Notes: generated from the sequence alone by a model not told the origin. Positions 5,374-15,342 are shown, counted from the first letter of the stretch. The stretch: DNA of 64,000 nt from Gaetbulibacter sp. 4G1 (GCF_002741945.1 NZ_MDVN01000022.1:248001-312000), one strand, 5' to 3'. Numbers and translations are program-made.

Positions 5374-8300
5374 TCAATTTAACTTAAACCTAACATCTTG
5401 TGTTTCCAGCGCATCTAAAAGCTCTTGAGACACTTTTACTTTTTGCTTTCTACTTGGCATTGTTAATTTTATTTTCTCTTTTGTATCGTACACTAAAAAA
5501 TTAAGCATTTGGTTTCCTGGATGCATATTTAACAAATCCTTTAAAGCCATTATCTTCTGTTCGTTTAAGTCTTTTATATCTACTTGAATGGATAATTTTT
5601 TTGCATAATTTTCCATCACATCGTGCAACAATTGAAAACTATTAAACTGCAATCGCGGATCGCTTTTCTTACCTGTATCTTTATTCACCCATCCTTCTCG
5701 GACAAAAGTTTTAACGAAAACAAAGTTGTTTTTCATTAAAAAATGACGAAACTTTAAGTATTCCTCTCCAAAAATTCTAAACTCAAAACTATCAGTATAA
5801 TCTTCAACCGTAAATAATGCCCAACCTTTTCCTTGTTTACTTACACGGTGTTGTACATCGGTTACTACACCCCCAAAAACAAGTTCTCTATTTACATAAG
5901 GCTCTAAACCATTAAACATCGCCAATGCTGCATTGCAAAAAGTTTTCATTTCGGTTTTAAAATCATCTAGTGGGTGACCAGATATATAAACTCCAACAAC
6001 TTCACGTTCTTTACTCAGTTTCTCCATAGTACCCCACTCTTCACAAGGTGGCACTTCTGGTTCTGCTATCTGAACGTCGCTAGCTTCGCCAAACAAACTT
6101 ACTTGTGCAGAGTTTTCGTTTTCTTGATGTTTATGTGCATACTTTATTGCTTTTTCTAAAAAAGTAATTCCATCACCATCATCATGAAAATATTGTGCTC
6201 TATGCGTGTCGGCCAAACCATCAAAACCACCTGCCAAAGCTAAATTTTCAAAAGCTTTTTTATTAGCAGCTCGTAAGTCTATTCGTTTTGCGAAATCGAA
6301 AATCGATTTATAATGCCCATCTTTTTTCCTGTTTTCAACAATAGTCATAACAGCTCCATGTCCAACACCTTTTATAGCTCCCATACCAAAACGCACAGCA
6401 TAATCTTTGTTTACCGAAAACTTGTAAAAAGATTCGTTAACATCAGGACCTAAAACATCTAATTTCATGCGCTTACACTCTTCCATAAAAAAGGTTACCG
6501 ATTTGATATCGTTCATATTATTTGACAAAACCGCTGCCATATATTCAGCAGGATAATGCGCTTTTAAATAGGCCGTTTGATAAGCTATCCAAGCATAACA
6601 TGTTGAGTGAGATTTATTAAAAGCATAACTTGCAAAAGCTTCCCAATCTTTCCATACCTTCTCTAAAACCTTTGCGTCATGACCATTAGCACTTGCCTGT
6701 TCAACAAATTTAGGCTTCATTTTATCAAGTACAGCAATCTGTTTTTTTCCCATCGCCTTACGCAAAACATCAGCTTCACCTTTGGTGAAATCTGCCAGCT
6801 TTTGCGACAATAGCATTACTTGCTCTTGATATACTGTAATTCCATAAGTTTCTTTTAAATACTCTTCCATCGCGGGTAAATCGTATTCAATATCTTCATC
6901 GCCATGCTTTCTACGTACAAAACTTGGAATATATTCCATTGGCCCAGGGCGATACAACGCATTCATTGCTATTAAATCTTCAAAAACGGTAGGTTTTAAA
7001 TCTTTTAGATGTTTTTGCATTCCAGGAGATTCATATTGGAAAACACCAACTGTTTCTCCCTTTTGAAAAAGCTCATAAGTCTTTTCGTCATCTAATGGAA
7101 AATTATCTGGATCGAGTAAAATACCATGTTTAGCTTTTACAATTTTTACCGTGTCTTTAATTAGAGTTAATGTTTTTAAACCCAAGAAATCCATTTTCAA
7201 TAATCCGGCATCTTCTACCACAGAGTTGTCAAACTGCGTAACATACAAATCAGAGTCTTTTGCTACAGATACGGGAACGAATTTGGTAATATCATCTGGG
7301 GTAATAATAACTCCACAGGCATGAATACCAGTATTTCTTACCGACCCCTCAAGTGCTCTCGCCGTATTAACCGTTTCGGCTTCTAAATCGTCTCCTTCAG
7401 ATATATTTAAAAGCTGATTCACTTTTTCTAAATCTTCAGCTCTAAATTTTTTGCTTAATTCTTTTTCATCTAAACCAAAAATTTTCCCGAGTTTAGACAT
7501 TGTAGGAATTAATTTGGCAATTCTATCAGCATCAAACAAAGGCAAATCAAGTACTCTAGCGGTATCTCGAATAGAAGATTTGGCTGCCATTGTACCGTAG
7601 GTAATAATTTGAGCTACCTGATTGCTTCCATATTTTTCAATCACATAATCCATCACACGGCTTCGACCTTCATCATCAAAGTCAATATCAATATCTGGCA
7701 TACTAATACGATCTGGATTTAAAAAACGCTCAAAAAGTAAATCGTACTTTAATGGGTCTATATTAGTAATCCAAAGACAATATGCTGCTACGGAACCGGC
7801 AGCCGAACCTCGACCAGGTCCAACAGAGACATCCATATTTCGAGCCTCACGAATAAAATCTTCAACAATTAAAAAATATCCTGGATAACCTGTGTTTTCT
7901 ATAACGCTTAACTCAAAATCTAAACGCTCTGTAACTTCCTCAGTAAGTATTTCTCCATAACGTTTTTTTGCACCTTCATAAACCAGATGTTTTAAATAGG
8001 CATTTTCACCTCGTTTACCTCCGTCTGCTAAATCTTCATCATGCATAAACTCCTCTGGAATATCAAAAGCTGGCAATAATACGTCTCGAGCTAATTGATA
8101 CGCTTCTACTTTATCAATAACTTCTTTTACATTTAAAATCGCTTCAGGAACATCTTGAAACAATTTTTTCATACTATCTGATGACTTAAAATAATACTCT
8201 TGATTGGGTAATCCGTAACGATATCCTCGACCTCGTCCTATAGGTGTAGCTTGTTTTTCTCCATCTTTTACACAAAGCAAAATATCATGTGCGTTAGCAT

Positions 8301-9762
8301 CTTCTTGCTTTTGGTAATAGGTATTGTTGGTAGCGACCAACTTAACATTATGCTTTTTTGCTAATTGTATTAAAGTAGGATTTACTCGATTTTCATCTTC
8401 TTGGTTATGGCGCATTAATTCGACATACAAATCATTTCCAAACTCATTCTTCCACCAAAGCAAAGCTTCTTCAGCTTGATTTTCGCCAATATTTAAAACT
8501 TTACTTGGAACTTCTCCATATAAATTTCCAGTTAGCACTATTAAATCTTCTTTATACTGCTGAATTAGTTTTTTATCAATTCGAGGTAAATAATAAAAAC
8601 CGTCAACAAAAGCATGTGATGATAACTTTGCTAGGTTATGGTATCCGTTTTTATTTTTAGCTAACAGTACAATTTGGTAACCGTTATCTTTTCTTGTTTT
8701 ATCTAAGTGGTTTTCGCATACAAAAAACTCACAGCCAATAATCGGTTTTATTTCTTTGTCTACAACTATTTCTCCTGTTTCTTCTGCAGATTTAATTTTT
8801 GTTTTAACACCGCTATTGTGTTTGTTTACTGCATTTACAAAATGAAAAGCCCCCATCATATTTGCATGATCTGTTAATGCTACTGCGGGCATGTTGTATT
8901 CGGCTGCTGCCGAAACAATATCAGACACACTCATAGTAGATTGTAGTACAGAAAATTGTGAATGATTATGCAAGTGAACAAAATCAGCATCAGCTAAATC
9001 AGAGACGTTTTGCTCAATTTCTTCCGAAGAAATATTAGTTATTTGAGCCTTTTGTAATCGTTCATTAATCTTAGCACTTTCTTTTTTAAGATTGATGTGC
9101 TTTAACCCTATAAGCTGAATAGTTTCAGGGTTGGATTCCTTAAATTTTTGAAAAAAATCAGGCTCAACATCAAGTTGTTCTTTTGTATATTCTCCTAAAC
9201 GGATTAATTCTAAAAAACATCGCGTTGTCGCCTCAACATCGGCAGTAGCATTATGTGCTTCAGCAAAAGGCGTGTTAAATAAAAACTCGTGAAGCTCGGT
9301 CAATGTTGGCAACTTAAATTTACCGTAACGGCCTCCAGGAATTTGACATAAACTAGCAGTATACTCAGTACAAGTATCTAAAACCGGTAATTCTTGTAAT
9401 GGATTAGCGACATCTCCCCTCACAAATTCGGCACCCATAATATTCAAATCAAACTTTACATTTTGCCCAACTACAAATTTGGTTTTGCTTAATGCATCAT
9501 TAAATTTTTCTAAAACTTCAGCCAAAGGCACTCCTTGTTCTTGTGCTAGTTCGGTAGAGATTCCATGAATTTTTTCTGCATCATAAGGAATATTAAACCC
9601 TTCTGGTTGTACTAAATAATCTTGATGGTCAATACAATTTCCCATAGCATCATGCAATTGCCACGCAATTTGTATACACCTTGGCCAATTATCAGTATCG
9701 GTAATTGGTGCATCCCAACGCTTTGGTAATCCGGTAGTTTCTGTATCGAAAATTAAGTACAT
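5374..9762 (-). CDS. dnaE: DNA polymerase III alpha subunit with N-terminal 3'-5' exonuclease domain
   Basis: This 1462-residue replicative polymerase has three parts. Residues 1-190 are a DEDDh proofreading exonuclease with all acidic residues in place (Asp6, Glu8, Asp105, His170, Asp175), normally a separate DnaQ subunit. A PHP domain starts at about 259 with VHLHNHSQFS. The C-family polymerase core has MPDIDID (Asp690, Asp692) and the third carboxylate Asp858 in KMDFLGLK; a helix-hairpin-helix region and an OB fold follow near the C-terminus. The exonuclease fusion to a DnaE-type enzyme is typical of Bacteroidota, as far as I know. It is monocistronic, convergent with the MarR gene. Confidence 0.96.
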   Translation of the reverse strand: MYLIFDTETTGLPKRWDAPITDTDNWPRCIQIAWQLHDAMGNCIDHQDYLVQPEGFNIPYDAEKIHGISTELAQEQGVPLAEVLEKFNDALSKTKFVVGQNVKFDLNIMGAEFVRGDVANPLQELPVLDTCTEYTASLCQIPGGRYGKFKLPTLTELHEFLFNTPFAEAHNATADVEATTRCFLELIRLGEYTKEQLDVEPDFFQKFKESNPETIQLIGLKHINLKKESAKINERLQKAQITNISSEEIEQNVSDLADADFVHLHNHSQFSVLQSTMSVSDIVSAAAEYNMPAVALTDHANMMGAFHFVNAVNKHNSGVKTKIKSAEETGEIVVDKEIKPIIGCEFFVCENHLDKTRKDNGYQIVLLAKNKNGYHNLAKLSSHAFVDGFYYLPRIDKKLIQQYKEDLIVLTGNLYGEVPSKVLNIGENQAEEALLWWKNEFGNDLYVELMRHNQEDENRVNPTLIQLAKKHNVKLVATNNTYYQKQEDANAHDILLCVKDGEKQATPIGRGRGYRYGLPNQEYYFKSSDSMKKLFQDVPEAILNVKEVIDKVEAYQLARDVLLPAFDIPEEFMHDEDLADGGKRGENAYLKHLVYEGAKKRYGEILTEEVTERLDFELSVIENTGYPGYFLIVEDFIREARNMDVSVGPGRGSAAGSVAAYCLWITNIDPLKYDLLFERFLNPDRISMPDIDIDFDDEGRSRVMDYVIEKYGSNQVAQIITYGTMAAKSSIRDTARVLDLPLFDADRIAKLIPTMSKLGKIFGLDEKELSKKFRAEDLEKVNQLLNISEGDDLEAETVNTARALEGSVRNTGIHACGVIITPDDITKFVPVSVAKDSDLYVTQFDNSVVEDAGLLKMDFLGLKTLTLIKDTVKIVKAKHGILLDPDNFPLDDEKTYELFQKGETVGVFQYESPGMQKHLKDLKPTVFEDLIAMNALYRPGPMEYIPSFVRRKHGDEDIEYDLPAMEEYLKETYGITVYQEQVMLLSQKLADFTKGEADVLRKAMGKKQIAVLDKMKPKFVEQASANGHDAKVLEKVWKDWEAFASYAFNKSHSTCYAWIAYQTAYLKAHYPAEYMAAVLSNNMNDIKSVTFFMEECKRMKLDVLGPDVNESFYKFSVNKDYAVRFGMGAIKGVGHGAVMTIVENRKKDGHYKSIFDFAKRIDLRAANKKAFENLALAGGFDGLADTHRAQYFHDDGDGITFLEKAIKYAHKHQENENSAQVSLFGEASDVQIAEPEVPPCEEWGTMEKLSKEREVVGVYISGHPLDDFKTEMKTFCNAALAMFNGLEPYVNRELVFGGVVTDVQHRVSKQGKGWALFTVEDYTDSFEFRIFGEEYLKFRHFLMKNNFVFVKTFVREGWVNKDTGKKSDPRLQFNSFQLLHDVMENYAKKLSIQVDIKDLNEQKIMALKDLLNMHPGNQMLNFLVYDTKEKIKLTMPSRKQKVKVSQELLDALETQDVRFKLN

Positions 9763-9932
9763 TCTTTGTGTTTATTTATTGATGCGGTTATTTGTAGAGT
9801 CGCAAATAATGAGCTTATAAAAATACATATAAAAATGAGTTTGTTAAAGTGAAGTTATAAACAGTTGTAAACAAGTTTCGTGATTAGTAATCAATAAAAT
9901 TATTCTATTTTAGAGGTTTTAAAAACTTACCC

Positions 9933-10997
9933 ATGAAATTTAAAATGTGCATATTCCTTTTTTCAGTTTGTTTACTAAATTGTTCAAAACCAAAAAACTC
10001 TACTTTATATGTTGGTACTTATACCAATGGTGATAGCGAAGGTGTTTATCAATTTCAATTTAATTCTGAAACTGGCGAGCTAAACAAAAAGCAACTAGCA
10101 TCTGTCTCCGAAAACCCTTCTTTTATAGCATATTCACCAGACAAAAAATATATTTATGCTGTTAATGAAAATCAAGAGGGCGCTATATCTGCATTTAAAG
10201 TTGAAGATGACAAAAACTTAACTTTTATAAATAAGGTTAAAACCAATGGGGCACATCCGTGTCATGTAGCAATCAATAAACAAGGAGATAAAGCTGTAGT
10301 TTCTAATTATACTGGCGGAAATTTCTCATTATATAATATAAAAACTGATAGTGCTTTATCAGATGCTTTTCAGATAATAGATCATAAAACCGATAGCCTT
10401 ATTTCCCATGCACATTCGGCTCAGTTTTTTAAAGACGATTTGTATGTCGCAGATTTAGGGCTAAATGCTGTTTATCAATACAAGTTAAATGACACCAATT
10501 ATAAATTGGAGGATTCTTCTATTGTAAAAATGCCACATAATGCGGGTCCTCGGCATTTCTCTTTAACTAAAGATGGTCAATTTATATATATAATAAACGA
10601 GTACTCAAATACAGTTACTTCAGCTAAAAAAACAGAAAATGGATTTGAGTTTATAGAAAATGTTTCAACACTTGCTGATGATTTCAAAGAAAAAAGTTAC
10701 TGTGCAGATATTCATTTATCTAGTGATGAGAAGTTTTTATACGGCTCAAACCGTGGCGAAAACTCTATTGTTGTTTTTAAAAGAGACATAACTACAGGTA
10801 AACTTGATAAAGTTCAGAACATAAGTGTTCATGGAGATTGGCCTCGTAATTTCACTATAGATCCCTCAGGTAAATTCTTATTGGTTGCCAATCAAAAAAG
10901 TCATAATATTTCTGTTTTTAAAATTGATGATATTAATGGAACTCTTACCTTTTTACATTCAATAGAACTCCCTTCTCCAGTATGCTTATTATTCTAA
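9933..10997 (+). CDS. Lactonase-family beta-propeller lipoprotein
   Basis: The 354-residue protein has a lipoprotein signal peptide (lipobox LLNC, Cys17) followed by a seven-bladed propeller of the 6-phosphogluconolactonase/Lactonase_7 family: repeated blades such as NPSFIAYSPDKKYIYAVNE, HPCHVAINKQGDKAVVSNY, GPRHFSLTKDGQFIYIINE and WPRNFTIDPSGKFLLVANQ. Cytoplasmic members hydrolyse 6-phosphogluconolactone, but a surface or periplasmic lipoprotein cannot easily meet that substrate, so a different lactone or a binding role is possible. It precedes rpsP with its own promoter and is not obviously in an operon. Confidence 0.85.
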   Translation: MKFKMCIFLFSVCLLNCSKPKNSTLYVGTYTNGDSEGVYQFQFNSETGELNKKQLASVSENPSFIAYSPDKKYIYAVNENQEGAISAFKVEDDKNLTFINKVKTNGAHPCHVAINKQGDKAVVSNYTGGNFSLYNIKTDSALSDAFQIIDHKTDSLISHAHSAQFFKDDLYVADLGLNAVYQYKLNDTNYKLEDSSIVKMPHNAGPRHFSLTKDGQFIYIINEYSNTVTSAKKTENGFEFIENVSTLADDFKEKSYCADIHLSSDEKFLYGSNRGENSIVVFKRDITTGKLDKVQNISVHGDWPRNFTIDPSGKFLLVANQKSHNISVFKIDDINGTLTFLHSIELPSPVCLLF

Positions 10998-11027
10998 TAT
11001 AAAATATTGATAATTAAAAAAATATAG

Positions 11028-11035
11028 TATCTTTG
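11028..11035 (+). promoter_or_regulatory. rpsP promoter
   Basis: TATCTTTG is an exact TAnnTTTG -7 box with a TTG at 11007-11009 at normal -33 spacing (18 bp). It lies 48 bp before the rpsP start codon, and the GCGCCCTC after it resembles leaders of highly expressed Flavobacteriia genes. Confidence 0.7.
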
Positions 11036-11082
11036 CGCCCTCATTAATAACCGAGGTCGAGAACCTCAAATAATTAATTATT

Positions 11083-11601
11083 ATGCCAGTAAAAATTAGA
11101 TTACAAAGACACGGTAAAAAAGGGAAACCTTACTATTGGATAGTTGCAGCAGATGCACGTTCAAAAAGAGATGGTAAATACTTAGAGAAATTAGGTGCTT
11201 ACAATCCAAACACAAACCCAGCAACTGTTGAATTAGACGTTGATGGTGCTGTAAAATGGCTACAGAATGGTGCACAACCAACTGATACAGCTAAAAACTT
11301 ATTATCTTATAAAGGCGCTTTACTAAAAAATCATCTTGTAGGTGGTGTAAGAAAAGGAGCTTTAACTGAAGAGCAAGCAGAAGCAAAATTTACTGCTTGG
11401 TTAGAAGAAAAAACAAGCAAAGTACAAGCTAAAGCTGACGGTTTATCTGAAGCAGAAGCTAAAGCTAAAGCTGAGGCATTAGCAGCTGAAAAAGCTGTTA
11501 ACGAAGCAAGAATAGCAGCGGCTGCTCCTGTTGTTGAAGAAGAAGTAGCTGAAGAAGCTGCTCCTGCTGTTGAGGCTGAAGCTTCAAACGAAGAAGAATA
11601 A
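11083..11601 (+). CDS. rpsP: 30S ribosomal protein S16 with acidic C-terminal extension
   Basis: Residues 1-80 are canonical S16 (MPVKIRLQRHGKKGKPYYWIVAADARSKRDG is its start, then LEKLGAYNPN), which helps fold the 5' domain of 16S rRNA. The remaining roughly 90 residues are an Ala/Glu/Lys-rich tail ending in a strongly acidic segment, making the protein 172 rather than the usual 80-90 residues. Such tails are common in Bacteroidota S16. It has a strong promoter and a 12-bp-stem terminator, followed by rimM, whose product matures the 30S head region. Confidence 0.96.
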   Translation: MPVKIRLQRHGKKGKPYYWIVAADARSKRDGKYLEKLGAYNPNTNPATVELDVDGAVKWLQNGAQPTDTAKNLLSYKGALLKNHLVGGVRKGALTEEQAEAKFTAWLEEKTSKVQAKADGLSEAEAKAKAEALAAEKAVNEARIAAAAPVVEEEVAEEAAPAVEAEASNEEE

Positions 11602-11625
11602 AAACATTTATTTTTTTATACTTTT

Positions 11626-11656
11626 AAACTCCGATAGCTACTATCGGAGTTTTTTA
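11626..11656 (+). terminator. rpsP terminator
   Basis: AAACTCCGATAG (11626-11637), loop CTA and CTATCGGAGTTT (11641-11652) make a perfect 12-bp stem followed by T residues. It separates rpsP from rimM, at least partly. Confidence 0.85.
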
Positions 11657-11667
11657 TATCCAAAAAT

Positions 11668-11731
11668 GTCACATAGAGCGCAGTCGAGATACAATCAACC
11701 TGACATTTAAATAGTTCTCGATTGCACTCGA
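11668..11731 (+). repeat. REP-like imperfect palindromic repeat
   Basis: GAGCGCAGTCGAGA (11676-11689) and TCTCGATTGCACTC (11716-11729) are inverted copies matching at 12 of 14 positions. Outside them TGTCA and TGACA sequences also recur. The GAGCGCAGTCGA core is a motif I associate with short dispersed palindromes of Flavobacteriaceae; only one copy is in this window. Confidence 0.55.
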
Positions 11732-11746
11732 ACAGATAAATTCAAA

Positions 11747-12277
11747 ATGAAAAAAGAAGATTGTTTTTATTTAGGAAAAATTGTAAAAAAATACAGTTTT
11801 AAAGGTGAGGTTTTAGCAAAATTAGATACCGATCAGCCAGGTATTTATGAACATTTAGATGCTATTTTTTTAGACTTGCGACATAATCTAGTGCCCTTTT
11901 TTGTTGAAAGTTCGCAACTACATAAGTCTGAATTGCTACGTATTAAATTTGAAGATGTAGATACTGAAGCCGATGCCGATGCTATTATGAAAAGTCATTT
12001 ATATTTACCATTAAATTTGCTTCCTAAACTTGAAGGTGATAAGTTTTATTTTCATGAAGTTATTGGATTTACTATTGAAGATAAAAACTTCGGTGAAGTT
12101 GGTATATTAAAAAGCATTAATGATTCTACAGCACAATCTCTTTTTGAAATTGACAGAAGTGGCATTGAGATTTTAATACCCATGAATGATGAGTTTATTT
12201 TAAAAGTAGACCGAGAAAACAAAACTATTTTGGTTGAAACTCCAGAAGGACTGATAGATTTATATTTAGAAAAATAG
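11747..12277 (+). CDS. rimM: 16S rRNA processing protein RimM
   Basis: The 176-residue protein has the N-terminal RimM barrel (FYLGKIVKKYSFKGEVLAKLDTD) and a C-terminal PRC-barrel (FYFHEVIGFTIEDKNFGEVGILKSI and the conserved EILIPMNDEFILKVDRENKTILVETPEGLIDL region, here near residues 135-170). RimM binds the 30S head and S19 during late assembly. It is downstream of rpsP and upstream of trmN6 by 2 bp, a conserved RNA-maturation gene order in this phylum. Confidence 0.94.
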   Translation: MKKEDCFYLGKIVKKYSFKGEVLAKLDTDQPGIYEHLDAIFLDLRHNLVPFFVESSQLHKSELLRIKFEDVDTEADADAIMKSHLYLPLNLLPKLEGDKFYFHEVIGFTIEDKNFGEVGILKSINDSTAQSLFEIDRSGIEILIPMNDEFILKVDRENKTILVETPEGLIDLYLEK

Positions 12278-12279
12278 CA

Positions 12280-12996
12280 GTGCAAAAAAAGCCATTTACT
12301 TTTAAAGAGTTTAAAGTACATCAAGACCAATGTGCCATGAAAATTGGAACAGATAGTGTTTTACTTGGAGCATGGGCTTCATTAGAAAGCAATCCTTTTT
12401 CTATACTAGATATTGGTGCTGGAACAGGTATTATTGCGCTTATGTTAGCGCAACGCAGTTATGCAGAACTAATAGATGCTGTTGAAATTGATGATAGTGC
12501 ATACGAACAATGTGTTGATAATTTTGAACAATCTCCATGGGGAGATAGATTATTTTGTTATCATGCTTCGCTTGAAGAATTTGCAAATGAAATAGAAGAG
12601 AAATACGATCTTATTATTTCTAATCCGCCTTTTTACTCTGAGGATTATAAAACTGAAAACAATCAACGTGATTTAGCACGTTTTCAAGATGCAATGCCAT
12701 TTAATCACTTAATTGAAAGCGTTTCAAAATTACTTTCTGAAAACGGAATATTCTCTATCATTATTCCTTTTAAAGAAGAAGCTTCATTTATTAAATTAGC
12801 TTCAGGATTTGATTTATTCGCAAATAGAATATTACAAGTTAAAGGACATCCAACCTCAGAAATTAAGCGAAGCCTAATAGAATTTTCTTTTCGCGAAAGC
12901 GACATAATAACTGATGTGTTGATTATAGAAACAGGAAGACATCAATACACCCAAGACTATATAAACCTTACTAAAGATTTCTACTTAAAAATGTAA
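12280..12996 (+). CDS. trmN6: tRNA1(Val) (adenine(37)-N6)-methyltransferase
   Basis: A 238-residue class I SAM methyltransferase: QCAMKIGTDSVLLGAW at 17-32, SAM-binding motif I DIGAGTGI (44-51) and the N6-adenine catalytic NPPF at 115-118. These features, including the KIGTDSVLLGAW segment, identify the YfiC/TrmN6 family that methylates A37 of tRNA-Val. The likely start is GTG at 12280, only 2 bp after the rimM stop; the next in-frame ATG at residue 20 would delete part of the conserved N-terminus. The gene ends 14 bp before a convergent gene. Confidence 0.87.
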   Translation: MQKKPFTFKEFKVHQDQCAMKIGTDSVLLGAWASLESNPFSILDIGAGTGIIALMLAQRSYAELIDAVEIDDSAYEQCVDNFEQSPWGDRLFCYHASLEEFANEIEEKYDLIISNPPFYSEDYKTENNQRDLARFQDAMPFNHLIESVSKLLSENGIFSIIIPFKEEASFIKLASGFDLFANRILQVKGHPTSEIKRSLIEFSFRESDIITDVLIIETGRHQYTQDYINLTKDFYLKM

Positions 12997-13010
12997 TTTC
13001 AAATAAGTCA

Positions 13011-14387
13011 TTACTCACCAGTAATAATATTTATTTGAGGCAAAGAGTCTTTAATTTTTAATATTCCTTTTTCAGAAATATTTGTTTTCCAAAGGTATAA
13101 TTTTTTCAATTTTGAAAGCTTTTGAAGGCTTTCAACACTAACATCACTAATTGGGTTTCCGTAAACATTTAAATATTCTAAATGTGTTAATTGCGTTAAT
13201 TGTTTTACGCCTTTATCTGTAATTTCAGAATTATTGACCCTAAGTTCTGTAAGGTTTTCTAATTGCCCTATTGTAGAAATAAAGTTTTCATGCATGGGTA
13301 ATCTAGAAAAATCTGCCCAAATAATGTTTTCTTTTGCGCTTAACAAAATATCCATTTTATCTTGATTTAATGGGGTTTTATTATATGCTGAATATTTAAC
13401 TTCAAGTAAAGTACTTTTATTTACAATCGGTTTAATTTTAAATCCCTCTGCTTTAATTGAATCCAAAATATTTTCATCTACTTCAGGCAAATTTAAGCTT
13501 CCTATAAATGTTCTTTTTAAACCAATACCTACCTCTTGCAAATACCCCTTAATTCTGTCAGTAAGATTAAGTTCTACAATTTTTTTATCAAAAGCTAGTC
13601 CTTCATTAATCCACCATTTAATCAATAATGTTTCTTCGTTAGTAAGAGGCGTTCTGCCTTCGGTAGGCATAAACTCTTTATGATTTGGATCTAAAGTAAT
13701 ACGTCTATATAATTCGCTTTTAGATGCATTTCCAGAAATTACTACCTTACCATTCTCTCCGCCTTTTAATATACTTTCTGAATCGACCAACAACAAACCT
13801 CCTTTAGCCTTATCATTATTATGACATACATTACATTTCTTTTCAAAAATAACATGGATTACATCTTCATAAACTAAAGCAGAATCTAAAATTGTTATTC
13901 TTTCTCTAACTGGTTTTATTCCTGCCATCGCTCTAATTGAAGCTGGCGCATGCTCAAATAAATAGTTTGAACCATGTGTTAAATTCCCCCCGTAATGTCC
14001 TGCAATTGATAATAAAATTACAACCAAAGCCATCATTACTGGGTATATCTTTTTAACCCAAAGTATAGTCTCTTTCTTTTTACTTAGAAAAAATAAAAGA
14101 AATGCTACTATAGTTGTAGATATTCCAGTCCACTTATGAAGATTTAAGGTATCTATATTATAACCTCCATCTGATGCTAACATAAGACCTAAAACAACGG
14201 CAATAACTCCAAATAATGCTCCTATTAAAAGAGCATATGATATTGCTAATTTTAAGTCTATCTTTTTTTTCCAGGCAAGGCATTCAAAAATTACAGCTAA
14301 AATTATAAACCCAATGGGTAAATGTACTACTAGGGCATGGAACCTACCAAAAAACTGCCCCAAGTTGGCTTCTAGGAATATTATCAT
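13011..14387 (-). CDS. DUF2231 membrane protein with cytochrome c-like domain and leucine-rich repeats
   Basis: Three modules can be read in 458 residues. Residues 1-130 hold four membrane helices of the DUF2231 type (FHALVVHLPIGFIILAVIFE, histidines that could hold haem). Residues about 170-270 are a planctomycete-type cytochrome domain with haem motif C185-N-V-C-H189 and distal FMPTEGRTPLTNEE. Residues about 320-455 are leucine-rich repeats (LTELRVNNSEITDKGVKQLTQLTHLEYLNVYGNPISD is their core, shortened here in meaning only). It is the last gene of a four-gene minus-strand cluster. It likely anchors electron transfer for the exported partners, an inference from the shared cytochrome domains. 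Confidence 0.82.
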   Translation of the reverse strand: MIIFLEANLGQFFGRFHALVVHLPIGFIILAVIFECLAWKKKIDLKLAISYALLIGALFGVIAVVLGLMLASDGGYNIDTLNLHKWTGISTTIVAFLLFFLSKKKETILWVKKIYPVMMALVVILLSIAGHYGGNLTHGSNYLFEHAPASIRAMAGIKPVRERITILDSALVYEDVIHVIFEKKCNVCHNNDKAKGGLLLVDSESILKGGENGKVVISGNASKSELYRRITLDPNHKEFMPTEGRTPLTNEETLLIKWWINEGLAFDKKIVELNLTDRIKGYLQEVGIGLKRTFIGSLNLPEVDENILDSIKAEGFKIKPIVNKSTLLEVKYSAYNKTPLNQDKMDILLSAKENIIWADFSRLPMHENFISTIGQLENLTELRVNNSEITDKGVKQLTQLTHLEYLNVYGNPISDVSVESLQKLSKLKKLYLWKTNISEKGILKIKDSLPQINIITGE

Positions 14388-14414
14388 ATGCGGTTTTCTA
14401 TCATAAAGAATTAA

Positions 14415-15326
14415 TTATAAATATCTTTTTCTCCATTCATGCATCATATGTACATTAATAGCCCACTGATTTGCCAACGGCTGTCTAGTATATGGCATGG
14501 TCCACATATAATTAGCTGGACCAAACTCGGTTGTCATCGTAAGTACTTCTCCATTTTCTTTCTTCTGATTCACAACAGCATCCCACCATGTATAATGTGC
14601 TTCAACAGCATTTTTCCATTCTGGAGCTCTTGGCTCACTAACTTGAGCCCCCTCTTCATGACCAATTCGAGAATGTATGTGTGATGTGCGTTCTAGGGCT
14701 TTTACTACAGTTTCTTTTTGATCGTCCAATAAGCTTTCAGCTACAGCACACCAATGTGAAATATCTAAAGTTAACTTCAACTCTGAAAACGCATCTATAA
14801 AACGACTGCAAACATGAGGTGCAAATAGCATACGCCCCCTATGAGTTTCTTGATATATTGGTATACCAGAGGTTTTTGATTGTTGAATAGCAAAATCTAT
14901 AAGTAGTTTATTTTCTTCAAATGAAAAAAAATCTTTTCCAGCATGGCAGTTTATAAAATCTGGTTTTCTAGATAATGCTCTAAACAAATTTTCACCGTAA
15001 CTTTTTTTATGCTCTGCAAAATTTTTACCACTACTTCCTGCCAAAGCACCATAACTTAAATTATACTTATCTAAAGCTTCATATAATATTTCTTCATCAG
15101 CTATATTATTAGGAAACCAATCTTCAATTCCGTCATAGCCTTCTGCTTTAACTTGTTTACAAAAGGCATCCATAGTACCTTTAAAACCCCACCGTGTAGC
15201 ATAAATTTTAAGAGCAAAACCTTTTTTTGGTGTCACCTTCTCTAGTGGTGCACCCATGCTGGATAAAAGTAATCCTGCGCTAGCTGCTCCTGCTGTTGTT
15301 AAAAATTGACGTCTGGTTTGGTTCAT
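14415..15326 (-). CDS. Tat-exported sugar phosphate isomerase/epimerase-like TIM-barrel protein
   Basis: I choose the ATG at 15326 because it gives a clean twin-arginine signal peptide, MNQTRRQFLTTAGAASAGLL; a longer frame from 15350 would overlap the upstream gene. The mature protein of about 275 residues has the xylose isomerase-like TIM-barrel pattern: GYDGIEDWFPN, PDFINCHAGKDFF, IPIYQETHRGRMLFAPH, LTLDISHWCAVAES and HIHSRIGHEEGAQVSEP, with His/Glu/Asp residues suited to a divalent metal. The substrate is unknown, presumably a sugar outside the cytoplasm. It sits between the DUF1501 gene and the DUF2231-cytochrome gene. Confidence 0.82.
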   Translation of the reverse strand: MNQTRRQFLTTAGAASAGLLLSSMGAPLEKVTPKKGFALKIYATRWGFKGTMDAFCKQVKAEGYDGIEDWFPNNIADEEILYEALDKYNLSYGALAGSSGKNFAEHKKSYGENLFRALSRKPDFINCHAGKDFFSFEENKLLIDFAIQQSKTSGIPIYQETHRGRMLFAPHVCSRFIDAFSELKLTLDISHWCAVAESLLDDQKETVVKALERTSHIHSRIGHEEGAQVSEPRAPEWKNAVEAHYTWWDAVVNQKKENGEVLTMTTEFGPANYMWTMPYTRQPLANQWAINVHMMHEWRKRYL

Positions 15327-15342
15327 GTGTCTATATTTTAAT

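Noticed and set aside
9788-9809. Inverted repeat TTATTTG-N8-CAAATAA upstream of dnaE
   Set aside because: Seven AT-rich pairs in AT-rich DNA are expected by chance, and no second copy or T tract supports a function.
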